Shown in pieces: positions 50,204-57,654 of a stretch of DNA of 64,000 bases. Position 1 is the stretch's first letter; each line of letters begins with the position of its first letter. Source of the DNA: Myxococcales bacterium (GTDB lineage: Bacteria > Myxococcota_A > Polyangia > Palsa-1104); the NCBI GenBank assembly GCA_003170275.1, contig PNAM01000010.1:321656-385655 (forward strand), written 5' to 3'. The notes under the pieces are model-generated. The model was not told where the DNA came from. It ran no database searches and saw only the letters and a program-made list of their open reading frames with translations. Both the position numbers and the translations under genes were made by a program.

Positions 50204-53128
50204 TTAGGGGAGGTAGCGGTGGTAGATGGCGCGGATGCGCTCGGCGTGATCGCGGTACTCGGTCAACAGGCGCGCGCCGGGCGCAGCGGCGACGTAGCCG
50301 AGCCGACGGGCCAGCTTGTCGAGCTGCGCCGGATCGTCGGTGATCTCGTGGATCGAGCGGTCGTGGACGATGCGCATGCGGTTCTCGAGCCGGCGCAGAA
50401 ACGCGTACGACTCGGCCAGCTCGCGCGCCTCGCCAGGCGGCAACACCGCCTCGTCCTTGAGCGCGGCGAGCGCCTCGGTGGTGGCGCGCACGCGCAGCGC
50501 GGGCAGCATGGGCCCTTCGCGCAGCTGCAGGTATTGCACGAGGAACTCCACGTCCAGCAGGCCGCCGCGTCCGGTCTTGATGTTGAACCGGTGCGCGGTC
50601 TCGTGCGCCAGCTCCTTCTCCATGCGCGCGCGCAGCCGGCCGATCTCCTCCGCCATGTGCGTGGTGAGCGCGCCGTGCGCGCCGTAGACGTGATCGCGGG
50701 TGATGGCCTCGATGGTCGCGCCGAGATCGCGATCGCCGGCGACCGTGCGCGCCTTGATCAGCGCCTGCCGCTCCCACAGCTGCGCGGCGTGCTGATGGTA
50801 GGTGCGGAAGCCCTCCAGCGACGAGACCAGCGCGCCTTTCTGGCCCGACGGGCGCAGCCGCGTGTCGATCTCGTACAGCCGCCCCTCCTCGAGGTACGCC
50901 GACAGCGCGTGCAGCAGGCGCTGCGCCAGGCGCGACATGACCTCGAAGTGCGTGGCCTCGCGCCCACCGACGGCGGTGCCCTCCTCGGAGTAGACGAACA
51001 CCACGTCCAGATCGGACGAGTAGGTGAGCTCGCGGCCGCCCAACTTGCCCAGGCCCACCACCGCCAGCGTCGCGCCCGGCGTGCCGTACTTGCGGTAGGT
51101 GGGCGGCGCGACCAGCTCGAGCGACGCCTGCAGCAGCGTTTCGGCCAGATCCGAGAGCTGCGAGGAGACCTGCCACGGCTCCAGCTCGCCGGCCACGTCG
51201 AACAGGCCGACGCGCAGCATCTCCTCGCTCTTGATGCGGCGCAGCGCATTGAGGCGCGCCTCCTCGTCGTCGAGCGGCAGCGGCGCGAGCGCGGCCGCGA
51301 CCGCGGCGTCGATCTCGGCGCGCGTGCGCACCGGACGCGCCTGCGCCGCCGAGAGTAGCGGCTCGAGCAGCTCAGGGTGCGCGATCAGCTCGCGCGAGAG
51401 GAACTCGCTGGTGCCGAACAACGAGACCACCAACCGGCCGAGCGGGCGGTGCGACTCCATCAGCCGCCAGATCTCGGCGGCGGCGTTGCGGCGGCCGACC
51501 AGATCGACCAGCCGGCGCAGCGCGAGGTCGGGATCGGGAGACGCGGCGGTGTCCTCGAGGAGCTGGCTGGCGAGACGCGCCGGCGAGACGCCCGAGAATG
51601 GGCTGTGCGGCTTTCCGCGCAGCACCCCCAGCTCGTCGGCGGCGGTCTCGAGATCGGTGAAGCCCAGCTCGCCGAGCGCCGCTAGCAGCGTCTCGCGCGA
51701 CGAGCCCGGATCGAGCAGCGCGAGCACCGGCTTCGGCGCGGGCGCCTCGGGCGCGCCGAGCGTGGCGTAGATCTCGGACACTTCGCGGCGGTGGGCGGCC
51801 AGCGCGAGCTCGAAGCGCCCGCGATCGAGAAAACCGAGCCGCCGCGCGAACAGCGCCCGCCGCTCCGCCTCTTTGGGCATCGCGTGGGTCTGCCGGCCTT
51901 CTTCGAGCTGCAGGCGGTGCTCGACGCGCCGCAAGAACACGTACGCCTCGGTGAGCGCGCGGTGCTCGCGCTCCGAGATCAGCCCGGCGAACAGCAGCTT
52001 GTCGAGCGCGCGCAAGGTCCCGCGCTCGCGCAGCGCGATCGAGCGGCCGTGCACCATCTGTAGCGCCTGCACGAAGAACTCGATCTCGCGGATGCCGCCC
52101 GGCCCGACCTTGATGTCGTCGGGCTCGCCGAGCTCGGCGCGGATCTTGTTCATCAGCTCGTGCACCGCGCGGATCACGTCGGGGCTCGACGAGCGCGGCC
52201 AGATGAACGGCGCCAGCATCGCCAGCGCCTCCTCGCCGAGGTCCAGATCGCCGGCCACCGGCAGCGCCTTGACCCACGCCTGCCGCTCCCACGCGCGGCC
52301 CCACGATTCGTAGTAGGTCTCGGCCGCCGGCAGCGAGTTGGTGACCGGGCCGCGCGTTCCTTCGGGGCGCAGGCGCAGATCGACACGGAAGCAGAAGCCC
52401 TCGTCGGTGACGTCGGAGATGGCGCGTCCGAGCCGCTCGCACAGGCGCGCGAAGAATTGGTGCGGCGAGAGATCCTTGCCGTCGCCGACGATCGCTTGAT
52501 CGGTCTCGTACAGGTACAGCAGATCGACGTCCGAGGAAAAATTGAGCTCCTCGCCGCCGAGCTTGCCCATGCCGATCACCACGAAGCGGCAGCGCGTGCC
52601 ATCCCCTCCGTCAACAATAAGCCGCGGCTCGCCGTGCTTGGCGCACAGCTCGCGATACAGGCGATCGAGCGCGCCGTCGAGACACGCGCTGGCCAGGTGC
52701 GCCAGCTCGCGCCCAACCTCGGCCGCCGTGCCAAAGCCGAGCTCGCGCGCGCCGAGCCGCAGGTACTCGGCGTTGCGAAAGTGCCGCAGCACGTGTTCGA
52801 GGCCCACGCGCGGCTGCGACAGCTGCCGGTGCAGCTCGTCGCTCATGGTGGCGCGGGATTTCTCGCGCGCCAGGTACGGATCGCCCGACAGGCGCGCCAG
52901 CGCGGGCGGGTTGCGCACCAGCGGCTGCGTCAGGTACGCGCTCTGCGCGGTGATCAACGTGAGCAAGCGCTCGGCCTGATCGGTCGGCACGCACGCCTCG
53001 ACTCCGCCGTGCTCCTCGCAGGCGGCCAGGAAACGGTCGATGCGCACCGGCGCCCCGTCGGGATCGGGACCGGCGAGCGCGGCGGCGCGCAGTCGGGCGG
53101 CAAGCTCCAAGACCCGCCACTTTAGCAC
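50204..53128 (-). CDS. glnE: Bifunctional glutamine synthetase adenylyltransferase/adenylyl-removing enzyme
   Basis: 974 residues from a GTG at 53128. Two nucleotidyltransferase domains are visible: GMGKLGGEELNFSSDVDLLYLY (N-terminal, removing activity) and GLGKLGGRELTYSSDLDVVFVYS (C-terminal, adenylylation), each with its DxD metal pair. Helical GlnD_UR_UTase-like regions follow each. Length fits the ~946 of E. coli. It controls glutamine synthetase according to nitrogen state, together with GlnB/PII. It is divergent from glmU across 38 bp. Confidence 0.96.
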   Translation of the reverse strand: MLKWRVLELAARLRAAALAGPDPDGAPVRIDRFLAACEEHGGVEACVPTDQAERLLTLITAQSAYLTQPLVRNPPALARLSGDPYLAREKSRATMSDELHRQLSQPRVGLEHVLRHFRNAEYLRLGARELGFGTAAEVGRELAHLASACLDGALDRLYRELCAKHGEPRLIVDGGDGTRCRFVVIGMGKLGGEELNFSSDVDLLYLYETDQAIVGDGKDLSPHQFFARLCERLGRAISDVTDEGFCFRVDLRLRPEGTRGPVTNSLPAAETYYESWGRAWERQAWVKALPVAGDLDLGEEALAMLAPFIWPRSSSPDVIRAVHELMNKIRAELGEPDDIKVGPGGIREIEFFVQALQMVHGRSIALRERGTLRALDKLLFAGLISEREHRALTEAYVFLRRVEHRLQLEEGRQTHAMPKEAERRALFARRLGFLDRGRFELALAAHRREVSEIYATLGAPEAPAPKPVLALLDPGSSRETLLAALGELGFTDLETAADELGVLRGKPHSPFSGVSPARLASQLLEDTAASPDPDLALRRLVDLVGRRNAAAEIWRLMESHRPLGRLVVSLFGTSEFLSRELIAHPELLEPLLSAAQARPVRTRAEIDAAVAAALAPLPLDDEEARLNALRRIKSEEMLRVGLFDVAGELEPWQVSSQLSDLAETLLQASLELVAPPTYRKYGTPGATLAVVGLGKLGGRELTYSSDLDVVFVYSEEGTAVGGREATHFEVMSRLAQRLLHALSAYLEEGRLYEIDTRLRPSGQKGALVSSLEGFRTYHQHAAQLWERQALIKARTVAGDRDLGATIEAITRDHVYGAHGALTTHMAEEIGRLRARMEKELAHETAHRFNIKTGRGGLLDVEFLVQYLQLREGPMLPALRVRATTEALAALKDEAVLPPGEARELAESYAFLRRLENRMRIVHDRSIHEITDDPAQLDKLARRLGYVAAAPGARLLTEYRDHAERIRAIYHRYLP

Positions 53129-53129
53129 C

Positions 53130-53158
53130 TTGATCCAATGCCGGTCCGCGCCGATACT
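53130..53158 (+). promoter_or_regulatory. Possible promoter of glmU giving a near-leaderless mRNA
   Basis: TTGATC (53130-53135), 17-nt spacer, GATACT (53153-53158); start of transcription near 53165 while the ATG is at 53167. No Shine-Dalgarno sequence lies before glmU, which agrees with leaderless translation. Both boxes are 4 of 6 matches. Confidence 0.4.
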
Positions 53159-53166
53159 GTCGCGTC

Positions 53167-54663
53167 ATGAGCGCACCGTTAGCTACCGTGATCCTGGCCG
53201 CCGGGCTGGGCACGCGCATGAAGTCGAGCCGCGCCAAGGTGCTGCACCGCGTGGCCGGCCGGCCGATGATCGAGTATCCGGTCGGCCTGGCGCGCAACCT
53301 GGGCTCCGAACGAGTGGTGTGCGTGCTCGGGCACCAGGCCGACGCGGTGCGCTTCGTCGTCGAGAGCCGCTTTGGCGCGCGGTCGGTGGACATCGCGATC
53401 CAGGCCGAGCAGAAGGGCACCGGCCACGCGGTTCAGCAGGCCGCCGACGTGCTCGCCGATCACAACGGGCTGCTCTTGATCTTGTACGGCGACACCCCGC
53501 TGCTCACGCAGACCACCATCCAACGCCTGATCGACACCGCCTCGGCGGGAATCTTGGCGCTGGTCACCTGCACGCCGCCGAGCCCGAAGGGCTACGGGCG
53601 GATCGTGCGCAACGAGGCCGGCAAGCTCACGCGGATCGTCGAGGAGAAGGACTGCTCGGACACCGAGCGGCGCATCGGCGAGTGCAACGCGGGGATCTAC
53701 TGCGGGCCGGCGCGCTTCATCCTCGAGTCGCTGACGCACCTGCAGCCGAACAATTCGCAGGGGGAGCTGTACCTGACCGACGTGGTCGAGGCGGCCACCC
53801 ACGAGCTGGCGGTCGCGACCATCGACGCGCCGGTCGAAGAGGTGATGGGGGTCAACGATCGCGTCGACCTGGCGCGCGCCGACCGCATGATGCGCGTGCG
53901 GCTGGCTGAGGCGCACATGCGCGAAGGCGTGACGGTGCGAGATCCGGAGCGGCTGTACCTCGAGCCGGACGTCAAGATCGGGCGCGACACCGAGCTCGGG
54001 CCGGGCGTCGAGCTGCGCGGCAAGACGGTGATCGGGGAAGGGTGCCGCATCGATCAGGGCGTGGTGCTCAGCGACGCCATCATCGGCAATCGCGTGCACA
54101 TCAAGCCGTACTGCGTGGTCTCCGACAGCACGGTCGGCGACGAGTCACAGGTCGGGCCGTGGGCGCATCTGCGACCGGGGACGGTGCTCGAGGCGGAGGT
54201 GCACGTCGGCAACTTCGTCGAGAGCAAGAAGACCCGCTTCGGGCGTGGTGCCAAGGCCAACCACCTGAGCTACCTCGGCGACGCCGACGTGGGCGCCAAG
54301 GTGAACGTCGGCTGCGGGACGATCACCTGCAACTACGACGGGTACGCCAAGTATCGCACGGTGATCGAGGACGGTGCGTTCATCGGCTCCGACACGCAGC
54401 TGGTGGCGCCGGTCACGGTCGGCAAGGGTGCGGTGGTCGGCGCGGGCACGACGGTCTACCAGAACGTGCCGGCGGGCGCGTTGGCGCTCACCCGCTCCAA
54501 GCAGATCAACGTGGCGGGCTATGCCGACAAGAAGCGCAAGGAGATGGAAGCGAAGGCCAAGCCGGCGCCGGCGAAGGCCGCAGCGGCCGCGAAACCGAAA
54601 TCGAATCACAAAACCAAAAAAGCTGCGGCCGGCAAGCGCGAACGGCCCCGGACGCGAGCTTGA
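53167..54663 (+). CDS. glmU: Bifunctional N-acetylglucosamine-1-phosphate uridyltransferase/glucosamine-1-phosphate acetyltransferase
   Basis: 498 residues. The uridyltransferase domain starts LAAGLGTRMKSSRAKVLH with the LxxGxGTRM loop and K, and YGDTPLL holds the metal Asp. The C-terminal left-handed beta-helix shows hexapeptide repeats (VKIGRDTELGPGVELRGKTVIGEGCRIDQGV) and the catalytic region NHLSYLGDADVGAKVNVGCGTITCNYDG. It makes UDP-GlcNAc for peptidoglycan and surface polysaccharides. The last ~45 residues are a Lys/Ala-rich tail (AKPAPAKAAAAAKPKSNHKTKK) beyond the usual ~455 length. Confidence 0.97.
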   Translation: MSAPLATVILAAGLGTRMKSSRAKVLHRVAGRPMIEYPVGLARNLGSERVVCVLGHQADAVRFVVESRFGARSVDIAIQAEQKGTGHAVQQAADVLADHNGLLLILYGDTPLLTQTTIQRLIDTASAGILALVTCTPPSPKGYGRIVRNEAGKLTRIVEEKDCSDTERRIGECNAGIYCGPARFILESLTHLQPNNSQGELYLTDVVEAATHELAVATIDAPVEEVMGVNDRVDLARADRMMRVRLAEAHMREGVTVRDPERLYLEPDVKIGRDTELGPGVELRGKTVIGEGCRIDQGVVLSDAIIGNRVHIKPYCVVSDSTVGDESQVGPWAHLRPGTVLEAEVHVGNFVESKKTRFGRGAKANHLSYLGDADVGAKVNVGCGTITCNYDGYAKYRTVIEDGAFIGSDTQLVAPVTVGKGAVVGAGTTVYQNVPAGALALTRSKQINVAGYADKKRKEMEAKAKPAPAKAAAAAKPKSNHKTKKAAAGKRERPRTRA

Positions 54664-54688
54664 CACACCGCTTCACCCGATTTACAAG
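54660..54688 (+). promoter_or_regulatory. Promoter for the SCP2-CoA transferase pair
   Basis: TTGACA (54660-54665, overlapping the glmU stop), 17-nt spacer, TACAAG (54683-54688). The predicted start near 54695 falls at the edge of the palindromic operator. Confidence 0.6.
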
Positions 54689-54695
54689 GCTTCCC

Positions 54696-54709
54696 TGACC
54701 GAACGGTCA
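54696..54709. promoter_or_regulatory. TetR-type operator-like inverted repeat
   Basis: TGACCG-AA-CGGTCA, perfect 6-bp arms around 2 nt, lying at the start of transcription predicted for the SCP2 operon. The ACCG..CGGT shape and tight spacing resemble operators of TetR-family regulators of lipid genes. No TetR gene is in the window. Confidence 0.55.
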
Positions 54710-54736
54710 CTCAGTAAAAACCAGGAGAGAACGCCC

Positions 54737-55084
54737 ATGCCGAAGATCCCCGAGTCCGCCCAGGAGCTGTTCAACACGCAGGTTCCCGAGGCGATTGCCA
54801 AGAATCCCGACAAGGCGAAGGAAATTGGCGCTATCTACCTGTTCAAGGTCACTGGCGACGACGGTGGCACGTGGACCGTCGATCTGGCCGGCACGCCGCC
54901 CAGCTGCACCTCGGGCGACAAGGGCAACGCGCAGTGCACCATCGAAGTCGCGCACACCGACTTCAAGGAGATGCTCAAGAATCCGGCGCTCGGGATGCAG
55001 CTCTACTTCCAGGGCAAGCTGCGCGTCACCGGCGACCCGATGCTCGCCACCAAGCTCCAGAAGTTGTTCTCGATGGGTGCGTAG
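54737..55084 (+). CDS. SCP2 sterol/lipid-binding domain protein
   Basis: 115 residues from the ATG at 54737 behind AGGAGAGA; longer readings upstream lie within glmU and are rejected. The whole protein is one SCP2 domain: a helix (AKNPDKAKEIGAIYLFKVTG), strands with GGTWTVDLAG, CTIEVAHTDFKEMLKNPALGMQLYFQGKLRVTGDPMLATKLQKLF. SCP2 proteins bind fatty acyl-CoA, sterols or other lipids. Its stop TAG is directly followed by the CoA transferase ATG, implying joint function on a lipid substrate. Confidence 0.93.
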   Translation: MPKIPESAQELFNTQVPEAIAKNPDKAKEIGAIYLFKVTGDDGGTWTVDLAGTPPSCTSGDKGNAQCTIEVAHTDFKEMLKNPALGMQLYFQGKLRVTGDPMLATKLQKLFSMGA

Positions 55085-56239
55085 ATGAACACCGGGCTCC
55101 CTCTCGAGGGGGTTCGCGTTCTCGATCTGTCGCGGCTCATCCCCGGGCCGTTCTGCACGTTGATCCTCTCCGACCTGGGGGCCTCCATCGACAAGCTGGA
55201 GGATCCCCACGTCGGTGATTACCTGCGCATGTTCCCGCCGCTGAAGGGCGGGCTGTCGGGGCGCTTCAATGCGCTCAATCGCGACAAGCGTTCGATCTGC
55301 ATCGACCTGAAGCAGCCCGAGGGACGCGCGGCGGTGCTGCGGTTGGCGGCGCGCTACGACGTGGTGGTGGAGACGTTCCGGCCCGGCGTGCTCGATCGCC
55401 TGGGCGTCGGGTACGAGGCGCTGGCGAAGGCCAACCCGAAGATCGTGCTGTGCTCGATCTCGGGCTACGGCCAGAGCGGGCCGATGCGCCAGCGCGCCGG
55501 GCACGATCTCAACTACATCGCGCTCGGCGGCGTGCTCGGCATGGCGGGCCCACCGACGGCGCCGCCACCGGTGCCGGCGATCCAGCTGGCGGACGTGGCG
55601 GGCGGCGGGCTGTGGGGCGCGGTCGGGATCCTGTCGGCGCTGCTGGCGGTCGGCAAGAGCGGGCGCGGGCGCCACCTCGATGTGTCGATGTGCGAGGGCT
55701 CGCTGGCGTTCCTCATCCCTGATCTCGGCAACTACGACGCCTCGAACGTGGCGCCCAGGCGCGGCGGCGAGCTGCTCAACGGCGTCGCCGCGGCGTACTC
55801 GGTGTATCGCACCAAGGACGGTCGCTTCCTGTCCGTCGGTGCGCTCGAGCCGAAGTTCTGGGCGGCGTTCAACCAGACCCTCGGTCGGCCGATCGATCTG
55901 TCGGAGCTGATCGCGCCGGCCGAGCAGCAGGCCAGGGTGCGCGCCGAGATCCAGGCGATCCTCGAGACGAAGACGCGCGACGAGTGGGAGGCGGTGTTCG
56001 CCGGCACCGATGCGTGCGTCGAGCCGGTGCTCACCCCCGACGAGCTCGAGCACCATCCGCAGCACAAGGCGCGCGAAATGTTCTTCCAGCTGGGCGAGCA
56101 CAAGCAGGTGCGCACCCCCTTCGGCCGCCCCGACGGCCACCGACCCCCGCCCCAGCTCGGCGAGCACACTGCCCAGATCCTCACCGAAGCCGGCTTCACG
56201 CCCGAAGAAATCGCCGTCCTGAAAAAGTTAAAAAGTTAA
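55085..56239 (+). CDS. Class III CoA transferase family protein, likely alpha-methylacyl-CoA racemase type
   Basis: 384 residues. LEGVRVLDLSRLIPGPFCTLILSDLGA and SGYGQSGPMRQRAGHDLNYIAL are CaiB/BaiF family signatures. His140-Asp141 and Asp170 (QLADVAGGG) line up by eye with His126 and Asp156 of mycobacterial alpha-methylacyl-CoA racemase, so racemase is favoured over CoA transfer. Racemases make branched fatty acyl-CoA ready for beta-oxidation. The pairing with SCP2 mirrors branched-chain and sterol side-chain breakdown systems. Confidence 0.88.
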   Translation: MNTGLPLEGVRVLDLSRLIPGPFCTLILSDLGASIDKLEDPHVGDYLRMFPPLKGGLSGRFNALNRDKRSICIDLKQPEGRAAVLRLAARYDVVVETFRPGVLDRLGVGYEALAKANPKIVLCSISGYGQSGPMRQRAGHDLNYIALGGVLGMAGPPTAPPPVPAIQLADVAGGGLWGAVGILSALLAVGKSGRGRHLDVSMCEGSLAFLIPDLGNYDASNVAPRRGGELLNGVAAAYSVYRTKDGRFLSVGALEPKFWAAFNQTLGRPIDLSELIAPAEQQARVRAEIQAILETKTRDEWEAVFAGTDACVEPVLTPDELEHHPQHKAREMFFQLGEHKQVRTPFGRPDGHRPPPQLGEHTAQILTEAGFTPEEIAVLKKLKS

Positions 56240-56248
56240 GTCCGCTTG

Positions 56249-56704
56249 TTATCGGAGCTTGTAGGGGCCGCCTTCGGCGTCGAGCCAGGCGGCGCCGTCG
56301 CGGGTGGTGAGGTGATCTTGGAGGGCGTTCCAGGCGGCGGTGGAGAGACGGGCGTCGAAGCGGTGCTTGACGGTCACCAGCGCGCCGCCGGCGGGGTGCA
56401 GACGGAGGGTGGCGCAGGCGAGCGGTTCTTCGGAGTCGTCCGAGAGACGGGCCATGGGGCGCGCGCCTTCCCAACGCAGCGAGCGGACCACGTACGGAGT
56501 CTCGTCGACGTCGAGGTAGACGAAGCGATTCGCGTCGAGGCGCAGCACCCAACGCCCGTCATCGTTGCGATCGAGCCAGCGGAAGAACGCGGCGCGCATG
56601 CCCGCGTGCGTCACCTCGGCACCTTCGTGCCAGAACCGCCCCTCCGCGTCGAGGCGGATGCCGCTCCGGCGCAGTCGCTCGATCTGCTCGTCGGTTAGCT
56701 TCAG
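56249..56704 (-). CDS. DUF1285-like protein with apparent CTG start
   Basis: 151 residues if started at a CTG at 56704. A shorter reading from a GTG at 56614 would lack about 30 residues, including the family-like [13 protein letters not shown] segment. No ATG, GTG or TTG occurs in frame between these points and the upstream gene. The CTG overlaps the upstream stop as CTGA, the same 4-nt style used elsewhere here, and yields [20 protein letters not shown]. The rest ([31 protein letters not shown]) fits the DUF1285 type. Function unknown. Confidence 0.7.
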   Translation of the reverse strand: MKLTDEQIERLRRSGIRLDAEGRFWHEGAEVTHAGMRAAFFRWLDRNDDGRWVLRLDANRFVYLDVDETPYVVRSLRWEGARPMARLSDDSEEPLACATLRLHPAGGALVTVKHRFDARLSTAAWNALQDHLTTRDGAAWLDAEGGPYKLR

Positions 56705-56907
56705 GCGCGCAGTCGCTGGTGTTGCAGGTGCAGGATGTCGTCCTTGAGCTGGAGCTTGGCCTTCTTGAGGTTGACCCGCTCCATCTGCTCTTCCGGGCTG
56801 AGCGAGAGATGGTGCTCGAGCTCTCTCAATCTCATCTCCAGCTTTGCGTGCTCGTTATGGAGTTGGTCCAGATGCGCTTGCACGTCGGACACCGCCACCT
56901 GCTTCAC
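56701..56907 (-). CDS. YdcH-like (DUF465) small coiled-coil protein
   Basis: 68 residues from a GTG at 56907, which has GGAGGA 6 nt upstream; an earlier start in frame lacks such a site. The chain is nearly all helix: [53 protein letters not shown], matching the DUF465 pattern of small cytoplasmic proteins. Role unknown. Its TGA overlaps the start of the DUF1285-like gene. Confidence 0.88.
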   Translation of the reverse strand: MKQVAVSDVQAHLDQLHNEHAKLEMRLRELEHHLSLSPEEQMERVNLKKAKLQLKDDILHLQHQRLRA

Positions 56908-56982
56908 GTCTGCTCCTCCCCAGGAGTTCTGATCCCAGGATAGCCCAACCAATGCGTGACGTCGCCGCGAATTCTATAAGAC

Positions 56983-57654
56983 TCAGTTTTTATTCTTTTT
57001 TTCTTTGAAGAGCTCGGCTTCGGAGGGACGCAGATAGTGGGGACCCGCCAGCCGGTCGTCCGCTCCGCCAGCGAGCCGCAGCGCGCCGAGGCGAGCCAGA
57101 TCTCCCGGCCGCGGCGCGCCGTCCTCGTCGTACATGCGCACGCCGGCCGACAGCAGCGACGGATAGCGAAGCGCGCCGTCGCCGACCAGCACCAGCGGAG
57201 CGCGCTGCGCGAGCTCGTCGGTCAGCCGGGCGGGCGGCCAGGCCTGCTCCTCGACGATCACGCGCGGCCTGCCGCCTTCGACCTCGAACACGCCGGCGTA
57301 GACCTCGCCCTTGTACGCATCGAGCACTGCGGCGACGCGCCCGCCGGCCACGCGCGCAGCGAGCGTCTCCAGCGAAGAGACCAGCGCGAGCGGCCGGCCG
57401 AGCGCGAAGCTCAGCCCCTTGGCGGTCGCCAACCCGATGCGCAGCCCGGTGAACGAGCCCGGCCCCGCGCCGCACACCAGCGCGTCGAGCTCGCGGGGGG
57501 TCCACCCCGCCTCGCGCAGCGTCGCGTCGACCATCACCATGAGCTGCTCCGAATGGGTGGTCACCGTCTGCCGGCGCTCGGCCAGCACGCGCCCGTCGGC
57601 CCACGCCGCCACGCCCGCCGTGCGCGTCGCGGTCTCGATCGCCAGGAGCCTCAT
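56983..57654 (-). CDS. tsaB: tRNA threonylcarbamoyladenosine biosynthesis protein TsaB
   Basis: 223 residues. MRLLAIETATRTAGVAAW, HSEQLMVMVDATLREAGW and the hallmark CGAGPGSFTGLRIGLATAKGL identify TsaB, the ASKHA-fold partner that binds TsaD to make t6A37 in ANN-reading tRNAs. It is ATGA-coupled to rseP upstream. The C-terminal KEKKNKN tail is short and charged. Confidence 0.95.
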   Translation of the reverse strand: MRLLAIETATRTAGVAAWADGRVLAERRQTVTTHSEQLMVMVDATLREAGWTPRELDALVCGAGPGSFTGLRIGLATAKGLSFALGRPLALVSSLETLAARVAGGRVAAVLDAYKGEVYAGVFEVEGGRPRVIVEEQAWPPARLTDELAQRAPLVLVGDGALRYPSLLSAGVRMYDEDGAPRPGDLARLGALRLAGGADDRLAGPHYLRPSEAELFKEKKNKN

